Positions 48,325 through 57,334 of a DNA stretch of 64,000 nucleotides are shown piece after piece. A model generated the notes under the pieces. The model did no database searches. It saw only the letters and a list, made by a program, of their open reading frames with translations, and was not told where the DNA came from. The translations under genes and the position numbers were made by a program. Within the stretch, counting starts at the first letter, position 1. Every line of letters begins with the position of its first letter. Source of the stretch: Streptomyces sp. S465 (GTDB lineage Bacteria; Actinomycetota; Actinomycetes; Streptomycetales; Streptomycetaceae); the NCBI RefSeq assembly GCF_026898115.1, contig NZ_CP114036.1:8922001-8986000 (forward strand), written 5' to 3'.

Positions 48325-49290
48325 ATGACGCACGAAGTCAACGTCCATCCACTGGTCTCGCCGTGGGGCCGTTTCGGTCTCTACAGCTTCTTCATCGACG
48401 CGCCCGAGCCGGCCATCGTCGACACCGGGATCGCCTCCTCGCCCGCCGAAGGGATGGCGCCCGCGCTCCAGGCGATCGGGCGCCGCGTCCAGGACGTGCG
48501 CTGGATCCTGCTGACCCACGGTCACATCGACCACATCGGCGGGGCGCACGCCCTGTGGGAGCTCACCGGCCGGCGCGCACAGGTGGTGATTCACGAGGCC
48601 GACGCACCGATGCTCCGCTCGCGGCGGGCCCACGTGGCGGAGTACCGCCGAGGACGGGGCCGGTACCTGGGCGACCCCGAGGGCGAGGCGAAGGTGGCGG
48701 CCGCCACGCATGCCGTCATCTCCGGCGAGATGGAACCCTCCCTGCTCGTCCAGGGCGGCGAGACCATCTCTCTCGGCGGTGACGTCACCGTTACGGTGCA
48801 CTCGACCCCGGGCCACACGCCCGGGTCGGTCGCCTACGTCCTCGACGGGCAACGCTCGGTGTTCGTCGGCGACGCCGTACAGGTCCACGGGGCCGCCAAC
48901 AACTTCCCCGGCTACACGGACCCGGCCGCCTACCGCGCGAGCCTGAACCATCTGCGCGAGGAGATCCGTCCACGGCGCCTGTACCTCGGCCACCCCTACC
49001 GCCGCGCCGACGGCACGCCGTACGGCGTCGAGCTCGACGCCGTACAGGCCCAGGAGGCCCTCGCCCAGAGCCTCGCCGCCGAGGGCCGGGTCGCCGAGGC
49101 CGCCCGCGACTGCCTGCGGGCCGGCCCGCGGGAGACCGACTCGCCGTACTCCCCGTTCGCCCGCGCCGCCGAGCGGCTCGGCTACACCGGCGATCCCACG
49201 CTCGAGCCATCGCCGTTCTTCACCTCGATGCACGGCTACCGCACCAGCCACGACCAGCATTCATGGCAGAGGAGCTCTCGTCACTCATGA
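48325..49290 (+). CDS. Metallo-beta-lactamase-fold hydrolase
   Basis: The product is 321 aa from ATG 48325, after GGAAGGAAC. The zinc motif is LLTHGHIDHIGG (HxHxDH), with further ligands in STPGHTPGS, VFVGDAVQ and LYLGHPY. It resembles glyoxalase II-like and quorum-quenching lactonase members of the superfamily. It overlaps the following gene by 4 bp. It is another hydrolytic step of the operon. Confidence 0.88.
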   Translation: MTHEVNVHPLVSPWGRFGLYSFFIDAPEPAIVDTGIASSPAEGMAPALQAIGRRVQDVRWILLTHGHIDHIGGAHALWELTGRRAQVVIHEADAPMLRSRRAHVAEYRRGRGRYLGDPEGEAKVAAATHAVISGEMEPSLLVQGGETISLGGDVTVTVHSTPGHTPGSVAYVLDGQRSVFVGDAVQVHGAANNFPGYTDPAAYRASLNHLREEIRPRRLYLGHPYRRADGTPYGVELDAVQAQEALAQSLAAEGRVAEAARDCLRAGPRETDSPYSPFARAAERLGYTGDPTLEPSPFFTSMHGYRTSHDQHSWQRSSRHS

Positions 49291-51002
49291 CCGACTTTCA
49301 GACGATCCGGGCGGGCGAGCAGACCATCGCCGTCCGCAAGGATCTCCGGATCCCGATGCGGGACGGCGTCGAACTCGCCGCGGACGCCTACCACGGCCAG
49401 GACGCGACGCCACGGCCCGCCCTGATCGCGATGAGCGCCTACGGCAAGGAGCTTCAGGCCCTCGCCCTCACCATGCCGCCCCAGCGCCGGCCGAGCCCGA
49501 TGTGGGACGGCTGTATCGAGGCGGGCGACATCGCGCGCGTCGTCGGGGAGGGCTATGTCCACGTCATCGGCGATATGCGCGGGACCGGTGATTCCGGCGG
49601 CGTCATGATCGGCAACTACAACTTCGGCGGGGTTTCCCAGGGGCAGGACCTGTACGACCTCATCGAGTGGGTTGCCGCACAGCCGTGGTGCGATGGCAAC
49701 GTCGGCATGATCGGCATCTCGTACTTCGGCTCCATGCAGGTGCTCGCCGCCGCCGAGCGCCCGCCGCACCTCAAGGCGATCTTCGTCAGCGGCGGCCACT
49801 ACGACTTCTACGAGACCACCTACCACGGCGGCATCATGTGGTTCATGCCGCGCGCCGCCCGCGAGGGCCGCGGTGGCGACTCCGGCATCGCGCACACCAA
49901 TGTCAGGTCCCGGATGCGGGAGGTCCACTCTCCCGAGGAACTGAAGAAGCTCGTCGAGAAGCGGCTGGCCGACCCGGACGTGGCGGCCTGGCCGAACCTC
50001 GTGCACGTGCTCACGTACCCGAAGAACCGCGAGTTCTGGTTCGACATCGTGATGAACCCCCTCGACGGCGACTGGTACGAGGAGCGCAACCCGATCACCC
50101 TGGCGCGGAACATCGACATCCCGGTCTACCTCCAGATCGACCAGGGACGCGGCTGGACCGTGGACGGCCACATCGAGCTGTTCAACGTCCTCAAGGGCCC
50201 CAAGAAGCTGGACATCGGCTCCTACCCGCCGATGCAGTCGCGCCCCTGGATCGAAGAGCACGACAAGATGTTCCGCTGGTACGAGTACTGGCTGAAGGGC
50301 GTCGACAACGGCGTCATGGACGAGCCGGCCGTGAGCGTCTTCGTCGAGGGCTCGCGCGAGGTGGTCACCGCGGCGCAGTGGCCGCCGAAGGAGACCGAGT
50401 ACACACCGCTCTACCTGCGCCCGCGGGGCAAGCTCTCCTTCGAACCCGAGCTCATGGGTGCCGAGCACGCCGCCCCCGACGGCTTCTACCAGGCACCGCT
50501 CACCGTCACCGACAAGGTCGAGGTGCTGAGCTGGTCGACCGATCCGTTCGAGCAGCCCACCGAACTGATCGGCACCGGCGCGGCGCACCTGTTCGCGGAA
50601 ATCGACCAGGACGACACCAACTTCATCCTGCGCCTGTGGGACGAGACTCCCGGCGGCGGCCGGCAGCTGATCACCACCGGTTATCTCAAGGCCTCCCACC
50701 GCGAACTCGACGAGGAGCGCACCACCGAGGGCAACCCCTACCATCCGCACACCCGAGCGGTGCCGGTGGAGCCCGGGACAATCGAGGAGTACGTGCTGCG
50801 GCTCTATCCGTTCGCGGCCACCTTCCAGCCAGGCCACCGCCTGGTGGCGGAGCTGTCGAACGACGAGCCGCCGGCCGACGCGCACAACGCGCTGCTGCCA
50901 CCGGACGCCTTCCACCTGCCGGTCGGCCGCCCCGTCACCCACAAGATCTACCGCGACGCCGCACACCCCTCCCGGCTCGTGCTCCCATTCACGAGCCGCT
51001 GA
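49287..51002 (+). CDS. CocE/NonD-family hydrolase
   Basis: The product is 571 aa from ATG 49287 (an ATG at 49263 inside the previous gene is the alternative). LRIPMRDGVELAADAY is the typical opening, IGDMRGTGDSGG follows, and GNVGMIGISYFGSMQVLAAA holds the nucleophile in GxSYxG. The usual GPWxH His motif is not seen: the corresponding region reads DIGSYPPMQSRPW. The C-terminal jelly-roll part is present (YPFAATFQPGHRLVAELSNDEP). It is probably an esterase/acylase with a changed or shifted His; last gene of the operon. Confidence 0.84.
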   Translation: MTDFQTIRAGEQTIAVRKDLRIPMRDGVELAADAYHGQDATPRPALIAMSAYGKELQALALTMPPQRRPSPMWDGCIEAGDIARVVGEGYVHVIGDMRGTGDSGGVMIGNYNFGGVSQGQDLYDLIEWVAAQPWCDGNVGMIGISYFGSMQVLAAAERPPHLKAIFVSGGHYDFYETTYHGGIMWFMPRAAREGRGGDSGIAHTNVRSRMREVHSPEELKKLVEKRLADPDVAAWPNLVHVLTYPKNREFWFDIVMNPLDGDWYEERNPITLARNIDIPVYLQIDQGRGWTVDGHIELFNVLKGPKKLDIGSYPPMQSRPWIEEHDKMFRWYEYWLKGVDNGVMDEPAVSVFVEGSREVVTAAQWPPKETEYTPLYLRPRGKLSFEPELMGAEHAAPDGFYQAPLTVTDKVEVLSWSTDPFEQPTELIGTGAAHLFAEIDQDDTNFILRLWDETPGGGRQLITTGYLKASHRELDEERTTEGNPYHPHTRAVPVEPGTIEEYVLRLYPFAATFQPGHRLVAELSNDEPPADAHNALLPPDAFHLPVGRPVTHKIYRDAAHPSRLVLPFTSR

Positions 51003-51055
51003 TCACGGACCACATCCCGGGGGAGCGGCCGCACGGCTCACGTACCCTCGGCACC

Positions 51056-51496
51056 GTGCCCCGTCACCCGAAGAAGCCCCGCCGCCTGGTCGCCGACGGG
51101 CGCGCGTACCTGTGGACGCTCCGCCACAGCCACCGCGTGCTGGACAACGGCAGGTCCGCGGACTGCCGCGAGATCCTCACGCTGTACCCGCAGCCGGCCG
51201 GCACCGGCGGCCCGCTGCGCATCGTCTTCGCCGAGGGTCCGGGCCGGTACGTCCCGGGCGGCTTCCCCATGGGTTCCGGGGACGTGGGGTACGTCCGGGG
51301 CGGCTCCCTGAACCTGCACCAACCGGGCGCCGTCCGGGCCCTGCTCGACGCGGTGTCGGCCCGCGGGTGGCAGCCGGGGGAGCGGCGGGCGTCGGAGGTC
51401 GACGGCTGGCCCCTCCTGGAGGCGGCAGCCACCGCACGAGCCGGGGACGGCGGCCCCGCGGAGCCGCAGGAGACGATCGCGGGGCCGCGCCGGTAG
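51056..51496 (+). CDS. Conserved actinobacterial hypothetical protein
   Basis: The product is 146 aa from GTG 51056. RRLVADGRAYLWTLRHSHRVLDNGR opens a compact domain, followed by RIVFAEGPGRYVPGGFPMGSGDVGYVRGGSLNLHQPGAVRALLDAVSARGW. Such proteins occur widely in Streptomyces as single genes. I know no function. It has no membrane segment or signal peptide. Its C-terminus is Ala/Pro/Gly-rich and probably disordered. Confidence 0.72.
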   Translation: MPRHPKKPRRLVADGRAYLWTLRHSHRVLDNGRSADCREILTLYPQPAGTGGPLRIVFAEGPGRYVPGGFPMGSGDVGYVRGGSLNLHQPGAVRALLDAVSARGWQPGERRASEVDGWPLLEAAATARAGDGGPAEPQETIAGPRR

Positions 51497-51569
51497 GTAA
51501 AACCGGCCTGGGCGTGGATGCCGCGGTCGCTCACGCCGCGTGCGCGGTGCTTCCTGGCGGGTACTCACG

Positions 51570-51600
51570 TATTCCACGTGGTCGTACACGTGTCGGAATA
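51570..51600. promoter_or_regulatory. Imperfect inverted repeat upstream of the NACHT gene
   Basis: TATTCCACGTG at 51570-51580 is nearly mirrored by CACGTG, TC, GGAATA at 51587-51600. It lies 60 bp before the NACHT start in the 163-bp gap, followed by a run of six T. Confidence 0.45.
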
Positions 51601-51659
51601 GGCGCCGCGGTCCTTTTTTCGATGCTCTGGTCCGTCAACTGGAGCCGGAGGACCGCGCT

Positions 51660-54374
51660 GTGCCCTACGCTGGTCCTCTCTATACCTGGGGGGAATGGGT
51701 GGAACCTGGAGCAATTGGTGCTCGCTTGGCCTCGAGCGTCGTGTTCCCGCTGATCAGGAGATTGTTCGTATCGGAAAGCGCTGGGGCGGGACTGGTCGAC
51801 AAACCCGTGCGTGTCTCAGGACTGGTGTCGTTCAAAGGCGAGAAGCGCACGCTGTCCGACCGCGAGTTACAGAAGATCGCTGATGAGTTGGTGCGACGCG
51901 CTGGGCAGTCGACCGGGGTCGAGGAGCGGATGCCGTCCTATGAACGACGCGCGGTGGCTCATGCGGTAGCCGACTCTTTACGCGCCATGGGCGATCTGGA
52001 CATGGACGATGTGCAAGCGGTAAGCCTTGGCCATTTGGCGTTGTCTCAACGTCTTAGATCTCAGAGTCCGACGGCGACTCTTGGACTGTCGAGCGACGCG
52101 ATCACGCTGCACGCAGCTGTCATGGACACCGCTTGCCTCCACGTATTGCACTTCTTCACCCAGCGGTCCGCGTTCGTGCCGAGAACGTTGGTCGAACAGA
52201 GCCGTCGGCTCGATGACCTGCGAGCGAAGGTCGATGCCTTGCTCTTCCGGACCCCATCGCCGGCGGACACCCCCTTCGAAGACCGCTATGCGGCGTACAT
52301 CATGTCGAAGTACGGCAAGTTGACTATTTTCGGTCTCGATTTTCCTGGTGTGTCCGGTGTGTGGCCTCTGGACGCCGCCTACCTGAGCTTGGACGCGGCA
52401 TCCAGGGCGGCAAGTGACGTGCCTTTGCTGCTTCCTGCCGATCATGTATTGGAGGGGCGCAACCGAGTGCTCCTCAGGGGTGTGGCAGGGTCCGGCAAAA
52501 CAACTCTTGTGCAGTGGCTTGCGGTCACCGCGACCCAAGAGGAGCCCGACGAGCCCCTGCTCTATTTGTGGGGACTCGTTCCCTTCGTGCTTCCGCTGCG
52601 CGCCCTTACCCGAGACGGGGCATCATTCCCGACCCCGGACCAATTTCTCGCGGCAGTGGGCTGCCCCCTGGCGAACCTCCAGCCCACGGGGTGGTTTGAT
52701 CGCGTTTTGACCTCGGGTCGCGGTTTGATCCTCATCGACGGTATGGATGAAGTTCCAGAAATTGAGCGGGAGAGCGCACGGCGATGGCTGCAAGATCTCC
52801 TCGCCGTCTATCCTGAAAACCGTTGGTTGATTACTTCGCGTCCGTCTGCGGTTCGGGACGAGTGGTTGGCCGACGAGGGGTTCATCGAACTGGACATGGC
52901 TCCGATGAGCCGGGACAGCGTGGCATCATTCATCAAGCGCTGGCACAAGGCAGCCGGTATTGGTGATCAGTACGCCCCGGAACTGATTCGAGAGGTACAA
53001 GCCAAGCAGGCCCTTGGGCGGCTCGCGGCCAACCCTCTGATGTGTGCACTCATCTGTGCCCTGCACCAGGATCGACGCGGCTATCTGCCTGACGGTCGAA
53101 AGGAACTCTATGATGCGGCGCTTTCCATGCTTCTCTCGCGTCGTGACCGTGAGCGCGGTATCTACAAACCCGGGATGATCCGAATCGGTGAGGCCCATCA
53201 CATTCAGCTCATTCAGAAGCTTGCTTACTGGATGATCAGAAACGGCCGAGTGGAGATGGGCCGAGGTGATGCCGTGGATTTGCTGGCGCAGTCTCTTCCG
53301 GCCATCCCGCAGGTGGCCGAGCAGGGGACGCCGGAGGAAATCTATCGGCACTTGCTGGTGCGGAGCGGCCTGTTGCGTGAGCCGAGTGTCGGGTCGATGG
53401 ATTTCATTCACCGCACCTTTCAGGACTACTTGGGGGCGAAGGCCGCTGTCGAGGGCCTTGATTTCGATTTCCTCATCTCCAACGCCCACCTCGATCAGTG
53501 GGAGGACGTGATCAGGATGGCCGTTGCCCATGCCCGGCCGGCCGAGCGTGTGCGCCTTCTCAATGGCCTGTTGGAGCGGGGCGATTCATCCGTGGACGGT
53601 CGCCATCGACTGCACCTGCTGGCGGCCGCCTGTCTGGAACATGCCACGGAACTGGACCCATCCGTCAGAGATGCGGTGCAAAAGCGTGCTGCGGCTTTGA
53701 TTCCGCCCCGCTCGGCAGAGCAAGCGCGAGCATTGGCGGACGTGGGACCCGTTGCCCTGGAACTACTGCCTGGTCCGCAAAATCTGCACCATGAGAATAA
53801 AAACGAGAATGAAGACGCCGAAAACGACAAGGCGTCGAACGAAGACTACTTCACGGTTCTGGCGGCCGCGCGCATTGCGACCGATGCGGCGATTCCAGTT
53901 CTGGCCCGCTACAGAAGCCACAAGGATCTGCGGGTGCGGGCCGAACTGGTGCGGGTGTGGGGGAGATTCGACACCGTCCACTTCGGGGAAGAAGTGGTGG
54001 CATACCTCGATGATACGAATCTCTACTTTCCGGTTTCGAACAAGCGGGAATTGCGGGAACTACAGAGGTACGGGGGCAGGGCTCGGATCAAGATTGTCGG
54101 GAACATCTCTCAAGAGGACCTTGTAGATGCGGTTTCACGTCACCGGCTGACCCATTTATGGGTGGCTGTGGACGTCGGGTGGACATGGGAATGGCTTTCC
54201 GTGTTCACGAATTTCCAGGTACTCACCCTGGAAACCTCTCTGGTGAGTGTCGACGTGACATCGCTGGCAGATGTGCGGTTGCGTGAGGTCCGTGTGCCGG
54301 CCGGAGTCGCTGTCCTCGGCTCCGAGAACCTGTCTCCGGCCACGAAGATCGTTCAGGAGGACTCCCTCAGGTAG
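51660..54374 (+). CDS. NACHT-domain NTPase (bacterial NLR-like immune protein)
   Basis: The product is 904 aa from GTG 51660, 7 bp after CGGAGGA; the frame is open further upstream but lacks a ribosome site. The N-terminal 240 residues are helical. The NACHT core has Walker A VLLRGVAGSGKTTLVQW near 271-287, Walker B GLILIDGMDEVP near 357, then ENRWLITSRPSAV and FIHRTFQDYLGAKAA. The C-terminal part has HEAT/LRR-like helices and a final strand-rich region. This layout matches bacterial NACHT defence proteins. GC is visibly lower and TTA codons occur at 51867, 51978 and 54156, suggesting transfer. It may be a stand-alone antiphage gene. Confidence 0.88.
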   Translation: MPYAGPLYTWGEWVEPGAIGARLASSVVFPLIRRLFVSESAGAGLVDKPVRVSGLVSFKGEKRTLSDRELQKIADELVRRAGQSTGVEERMPSYERRAVAHAVADSLRAMGDLDMDDVQAVSLGHLALSQRLRSQSPTATLGLSSDAITLHAAVMDTACLHVLHFFTQRSAFVPRTLVEQSRRLDDLRAKVDALLFRTPSPADTPFEDRYAAYIMSKYGKLTIFGLDFPGVSGVWPLDAAYLSLDAASRAASDVPLLLPADHVLEGRNRVLLRGVAGSGKTTLVQWLAVTATQEEPDEPLLYLWGLVPFVLPLRALTRDGASFPTPDQFLAAVGCPLANLQPTGWFDRVLTSGRGLILIDGMDEVPEIERESARRWLQDLLAVYPENRWLITSRPSAVRDEWLADEGFIELDMAPMSRDSVASFIKRWHKAAGIGDQYAPELIREVQAKQALGRLAANPLMCALICALHQDRRGYLPDGRKELYDAALSMLLSRRDRERGIYKPGMIRIGEAHHIQLIQKLAYWMIRNGRVEMGRGDAVDLLAQSLPAIPQVAEQGTPEEIYRHLLVRSGLLREPSVGSMDFIHRTFQDYLGAKAAVEGLDFDFLISNAHLDQWEDVIRMAVAHARPAERVRLLNGLLERGDSSVDGRHRLHLLAAACLEHATELDPSVRDAVQKRAAALIPPRSAEQARALADVGPVALELLPGPQNLHHENKNENEDAENDKASNEDYFTVLAAARIATDAAIPVLARYRSHKDLRVRAELVRVWGRFDTVHFGEEVVAYLDDTNLYFPVSNKRELRELQRYGGRARIKIVGNISQEDLVDAVSRHRLTHLWVAVDVGWTWEWLSVFTNFQVLTLETSLVSVDVTSLADVRLREVRVPAGVAVLGSENLSPATKIVQEDSLR

Positions 54375-54401
54375 GAGTTGCTCGCCGGTTGGTGGCGGGT
54401 G

Positions 54402-54866
54402 TCAGGCGTAGTGGCGGTAGATGGCCTGCGCCACGCAGGCGGGCTTGTCGGAGCCCTCGATCTCCACGGTGAAGGCGAGCCGCATCTCCACGCCGTTGCC
54501 GCGGACCTCGTCGACGGACTCCACCACGCCGTGCAGGCGGATCGTGGCGCCGACCTTCACGGGGGACGGGAAACGGACCTTGTCCAAGCCGTAGTTGATG
54601 CTCATGGAGGTGCCCTCGATGGCCAGCAGCTGGTTGAAGAGGGGGATGATCAGCGACAGGGTCAGATAGCCGTGGGCGATCGTGCCGCCGAACGGGCCGG
54701 TGGCGGCGCGCTCGGGATCGGTGTGGATCCACTGGTGGTCGTCGGTGGCGTCGGCGAAGGTGTTCACCCGGTCCTGGGTGATCTGAAGCCAGTCGGTGCG
54801 GCCGAGGTCGGCTCCGGCCAGGGCCTTGATCTCATCGAGTCCGGTGGCGGTGCGGGCTGCGGTCAT
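54402..54866 (-). CDS. MaoC-like dehydratase/hydratase
   Basis: The product is 154 aa from ATG 54866. DWLQITQDRVNTFADATDDHQWIHTDPERAATGPFGGTIAHGYLTLSLI is the hot-dog hydratase signature, with the catalytic Asp in ADATDDHQWIH and the His next to it. It is the last gene of the leftward operon under the MarR gene at 58.4 kb. It would hydrate an enoyl-CoA made from the acyl-CoA ligase product. Confidence 0.9.
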   Translation of the reverse strand: MTAARTATGLDEIKALAGADLGRTDWLQITQDRVNTFADATDDHQWIHTDPERAATGPFGGTIAHGYLTLSLIIPLFNQLLAIEGTSMSINYGLDKVRFPSPVKVGATIRLHGVVESVDEVRGNGVEMRLAFTVEIEGSDKPACVAQAIYRHYA

Positions 54867-54878
54867 GGCGGGGCTCCT

Positions 54879-56363
54879 TCAGGAAGTGGTACCGAAGTGG
54901 TCGCGGATGCGGGGCTTGAGCAGCTTCCCGGCGCCGCTGCGGGGCAGCGCGTCGGTGAAGACGAGCGACTTGGGGATCTTGTAGCGGGCCAGCCGCCCTT
55001 CCAGGGAGGCGAGGATGTCCTCGGCGCTCGCCCGGACACCGGGTGCGAGGACCACGACGGCGCGCGGGACCTCGCCCCACGTGTCGTCCCGGACACCGAT
55101 GACGGCGCAGTCGCCGACGGCCGGGTGTTCGTACAGGAGGTTCTCGATCTCGGCCGGGTAGATGTTCTCCCCACCGGAGATGATCATGTCTTTGGCGCGG
55201 TCGACGAGGGTGACGTACCCGTCCTCGTCGGTGCGGGCGATGTCCCCGGAGCGGAACCAGCCGTCCTGGAGGGCCGCGGCCGTCTCCTCGGGCAGGTTCC
55301 AGTAACCGCTCATCACGTTCGGTCCCTCCACCAGCAGTTCGCCGTGCGGGGCGTCGTCGCCGGCCGGGTCGACGAGGCGGATGTCGCTGAAGAAGTGGGG
55401 GAGGCCGGCGCTGCCGGGCTTGGCGAGGGCGTGCTCGGCGTCGAGCAGGCACACGCCGGGGGACGCCTCGGTCATGCCGTAGCCCTGGATGAAGCCGAGC
55501 CCGCGCTGTTGGTAGGTGCGGATCAGTGCTTCGGGTACCGGGGCGCCGCCGCACAGCAGCATCCGCAGTGACGACAGGTCGGCCTCGGCGAACCGGGGTT
55601 CGGCGGCGATCTGCTGGAACATGGCCGGCACACCGAACATCACCGTGACCCGGAGCTGCTCGACCAGGTCCAGGGTGCGGGCGGAGGAGAACGACTCCTC
55701 CAGGACGAGTGTGCCGCCCTTGAGCACAGTGGGCAGACAGGTCATGTTCAGCGCGGCCGTGTGGAACAGCGGCGCGGACAGCAGGGTCACGTCACCGGCC
55801 GCGAACTCCCCGTCGACCAGGGTGTTCAGGCTGTTCCAGATGAGGTTGCCGTGGGTGAGCACGGCCCCCTTGGCACGCCCCGTCGTCCCGGAGGTGTACA
55901 TGATCACGGCGGTGTCGGCGTGTGTCACGGGCACGTCGAGGGGCGCCGGTGTGCCCGCGGCGAGGTCCTCGTCCAGCGTGTCGCCCACGGGGACCAGGCG
56001 CGGGGTGCCGCAGGAGAGGGCGAACGGCGCGAAGGCCGGGGTGTGCACCAGCACGCTCGCCCCGGAGTCCGTCAGGCAGTGCCGCAGTTCGGGCTCGGCG
56101 AGCCGGGTGTTGAGCGGCACGAAGATGGCTCCGAGCTGGCCGGCCGCGAAAAAAGTCTCCAGGAACGAGGGGTGGTTGGGGCCGAGGAAGGCGACGCGGT
56201 CGCCGGGACGCACGCCGAGGTGGCGCAGGTGGTGGGCCAGGCGCGTGCTGCGGTCGTGCAGTTGGGCGTAGGTGATCTGGACACCGCCGTGGACGACGGC
56301 GGCACGGTGCGGGGTTTTGCGGGCGCGTCGTGCGGTCCAGGATCCGACGCCGTGGTTGCGCAT
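54879..56363 (-). CDS. Acyl-CoA synthetase (AMP-binding)
   Basis: The product is 494 aa from ATG 56363. AMP-binding motif AVIMYTSGTTGRAKGAVLTHGN, then FIQGYGMTEASP, GWFRSGDIARTDEDGYVTLVDRAKDMIISGGENIYPAEIE and the catalytic Lys in LPRSGAGKLLKPRIRD. All motifs of class I ligases are present. It activates a carboxylic acid as its CoA thioester for the flanking MaoC and SDR enzymes. A fatty or aromatic acid is possible; the pocket was not analysed. Confidence 0.9.
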   Translation of the reverse strand: MRNHGVGSWTARRARKTPHRAAVVHGGVQITYAQLHDRSTRLAHHLRHLGVRPGDRVAFLGPNHPSFLETFFAAGQLGAIFVPLNTRLAEPELRHCLTDSGASVLVHTPAFAPFALSCGTPRLVPVGDTLDEDLAAGTPAPLDVPVTHADTAVIMYTSGTTGRAKGAVLTHGNLIWNSLNTLVDGEFAAGDVTLLSAPLFHTAALNMTCLPTVLKGGTLVLEESFSSARTLDLVEQLRVTVMFGVPAMFQQIAAEPRFAEADLSSLRMLLCGGAPVPEALIRTYQQRGLGFIQGYGMTEASPGVCLLDAEHALAKPGSAGLPHFFSDIRLVDPAGDDAPHGELLVEGPNVMSGYWNLPEETAAALQDGWFRSGDIARTDEDGYVTLVDRAKDMIISGGENIYPAEIENLLYEHPAVGDCAVIGVRDDTWGEVPRAVVVLAPGVRASAEDILASLEGRLARYKIPKSLVFTDALPRSGAGKLLKPRIRDHFGTTS

Positions 56364-56439
56364 ACGGATGCCCTGCCTTTCGGATGGGTGGGCCGAGTCC
56401 GCCGGCCGGGGCCGGCCGGGCTCACAGAGGGGAAGAGGG

Positions 56440-57333
56440 TCAGCTCTTCGTGAGGCCGAGCAGGCGCACCGCGTTGTCCTTGAGGATGCGGGGCCGTACC
56501 TCGGGCTTGATGTCGATCTTCTCGAAGTCGCTCAGCCAGCGGTCGGGGGTGATGACCGGGTAGTCCGAGCCGAAGAGCACCTTGTCCTTCAGCAGCGTGT
56601 TGGCGTAGCGGACGAGCTGCGGCGGGAAGTACTTCGGGGACCAGCCGGACAGGTCGATGTACACGTTCGGCTTGTGGGTCGCCACCGCCAGCGCCTCGTC
56701 CTGCCACGGGAACGACGGGTGGGCCAGGATGATCGGCAGGTCGGGGAAGTCGGCCGCCACGTCGTCGATCAGCAGCGGGTCGGAGTACTTCAGGCGGATG
56801 CCCCCGCCGCCCCGTACGCCCGCGCCGATACCGGTCTGCCCGGTGTGGAAGAGCGCCGGAACCTCCAGTTCCTGGATGGCCTCGTACAGCGGGTAGGCCA
56901 TCGGGTCGTCGGGTGAGAACGCTTGGAGACTGGGGTGGAACTTGAAGCCCCGCACACCGTAGTCCGCCACGAGCCGGCGCGCCTGGCGCACCGCCGCGCG
57001 TCCGCGCCACGGGTCGAGCGAGGCGAACGGGATGAGGACGTCGGGGTGGGCGGCGCAGTCCTCGGCGACCTCCTCGTTCGGGATCGGCGGGTGGCCCAGG
57101 GCGTGTTCGGCGTCGACGGTGAAGACGACGGCCGCCATGCCGCGCTGCCGGTAGTAGTCGGCCGTCTCGGCGATCGTGGGCTGTCGGTGGCCGTGCGCGG
57201 CGAAGTACTTCTCCGAGGCGGCCATCAGTTCCGGGCTGAGGGAGGGGTGCCCCGTGCGGGACACCTCCGCGTGGGTGTGCACGTCGATCGCGGTCAGCCG
57301 GGACGGGTCCAGGGGAGCGGCGGGGGTGGCCAT
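56440..57333 (-). CDS. Amidohydrolase-2 family protein (ACMSD-like)
   Basis: The product is 297 aa from ATG 57333. DVHTHAEVS gives the HxH metal site, FHTGQTG the third His, LAHPSFPW the fourth and FGSDYPV the Asp. This is the ACMSD/gamma-resorcylate decarboxylase-like group, whose members decarboxylate or hydrolyse small ring-derived acids. It lies 1 bp after the SDR stop and 76 bp before the ligase start, so it is in the same operon. Confidence 0.88.
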   Translation of the reverse strand: MATPAAPLDPSRLTAIDVHTHAEVSRTGHPSLSPELMAASEKYFAAHGHRQPTIAETADYYRQRGMAAVVFTVDAEHALGHPPIPNEEVAEDCAAHPDVLIPFASLDPWRGRAAVRQARRLVADYGVRGFKFHPSLQAFSPDDPMAYPLYEAIQELEVPALFHTGQTGIGAGVRGGGGIRLKYSDPLLIDDVAADFPDLPIILAHPSFPWQDEALAVATHKPNVYIDLSGWSPKYFPPQLVRYANTLLKDKVLFGSDYPVITPDRWLSDFEKIDIKPEVRPRILKDNAVRLLGLTKS

Positions 57334-57334
57334 G

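Noticed and set aside
47017..49260. 747-aa minus-strand frame opposite the hydrolase genes
   Set aside because: Three clear hydrolase/oxygenase genes with intact catalytic motifs occupy the other strand.
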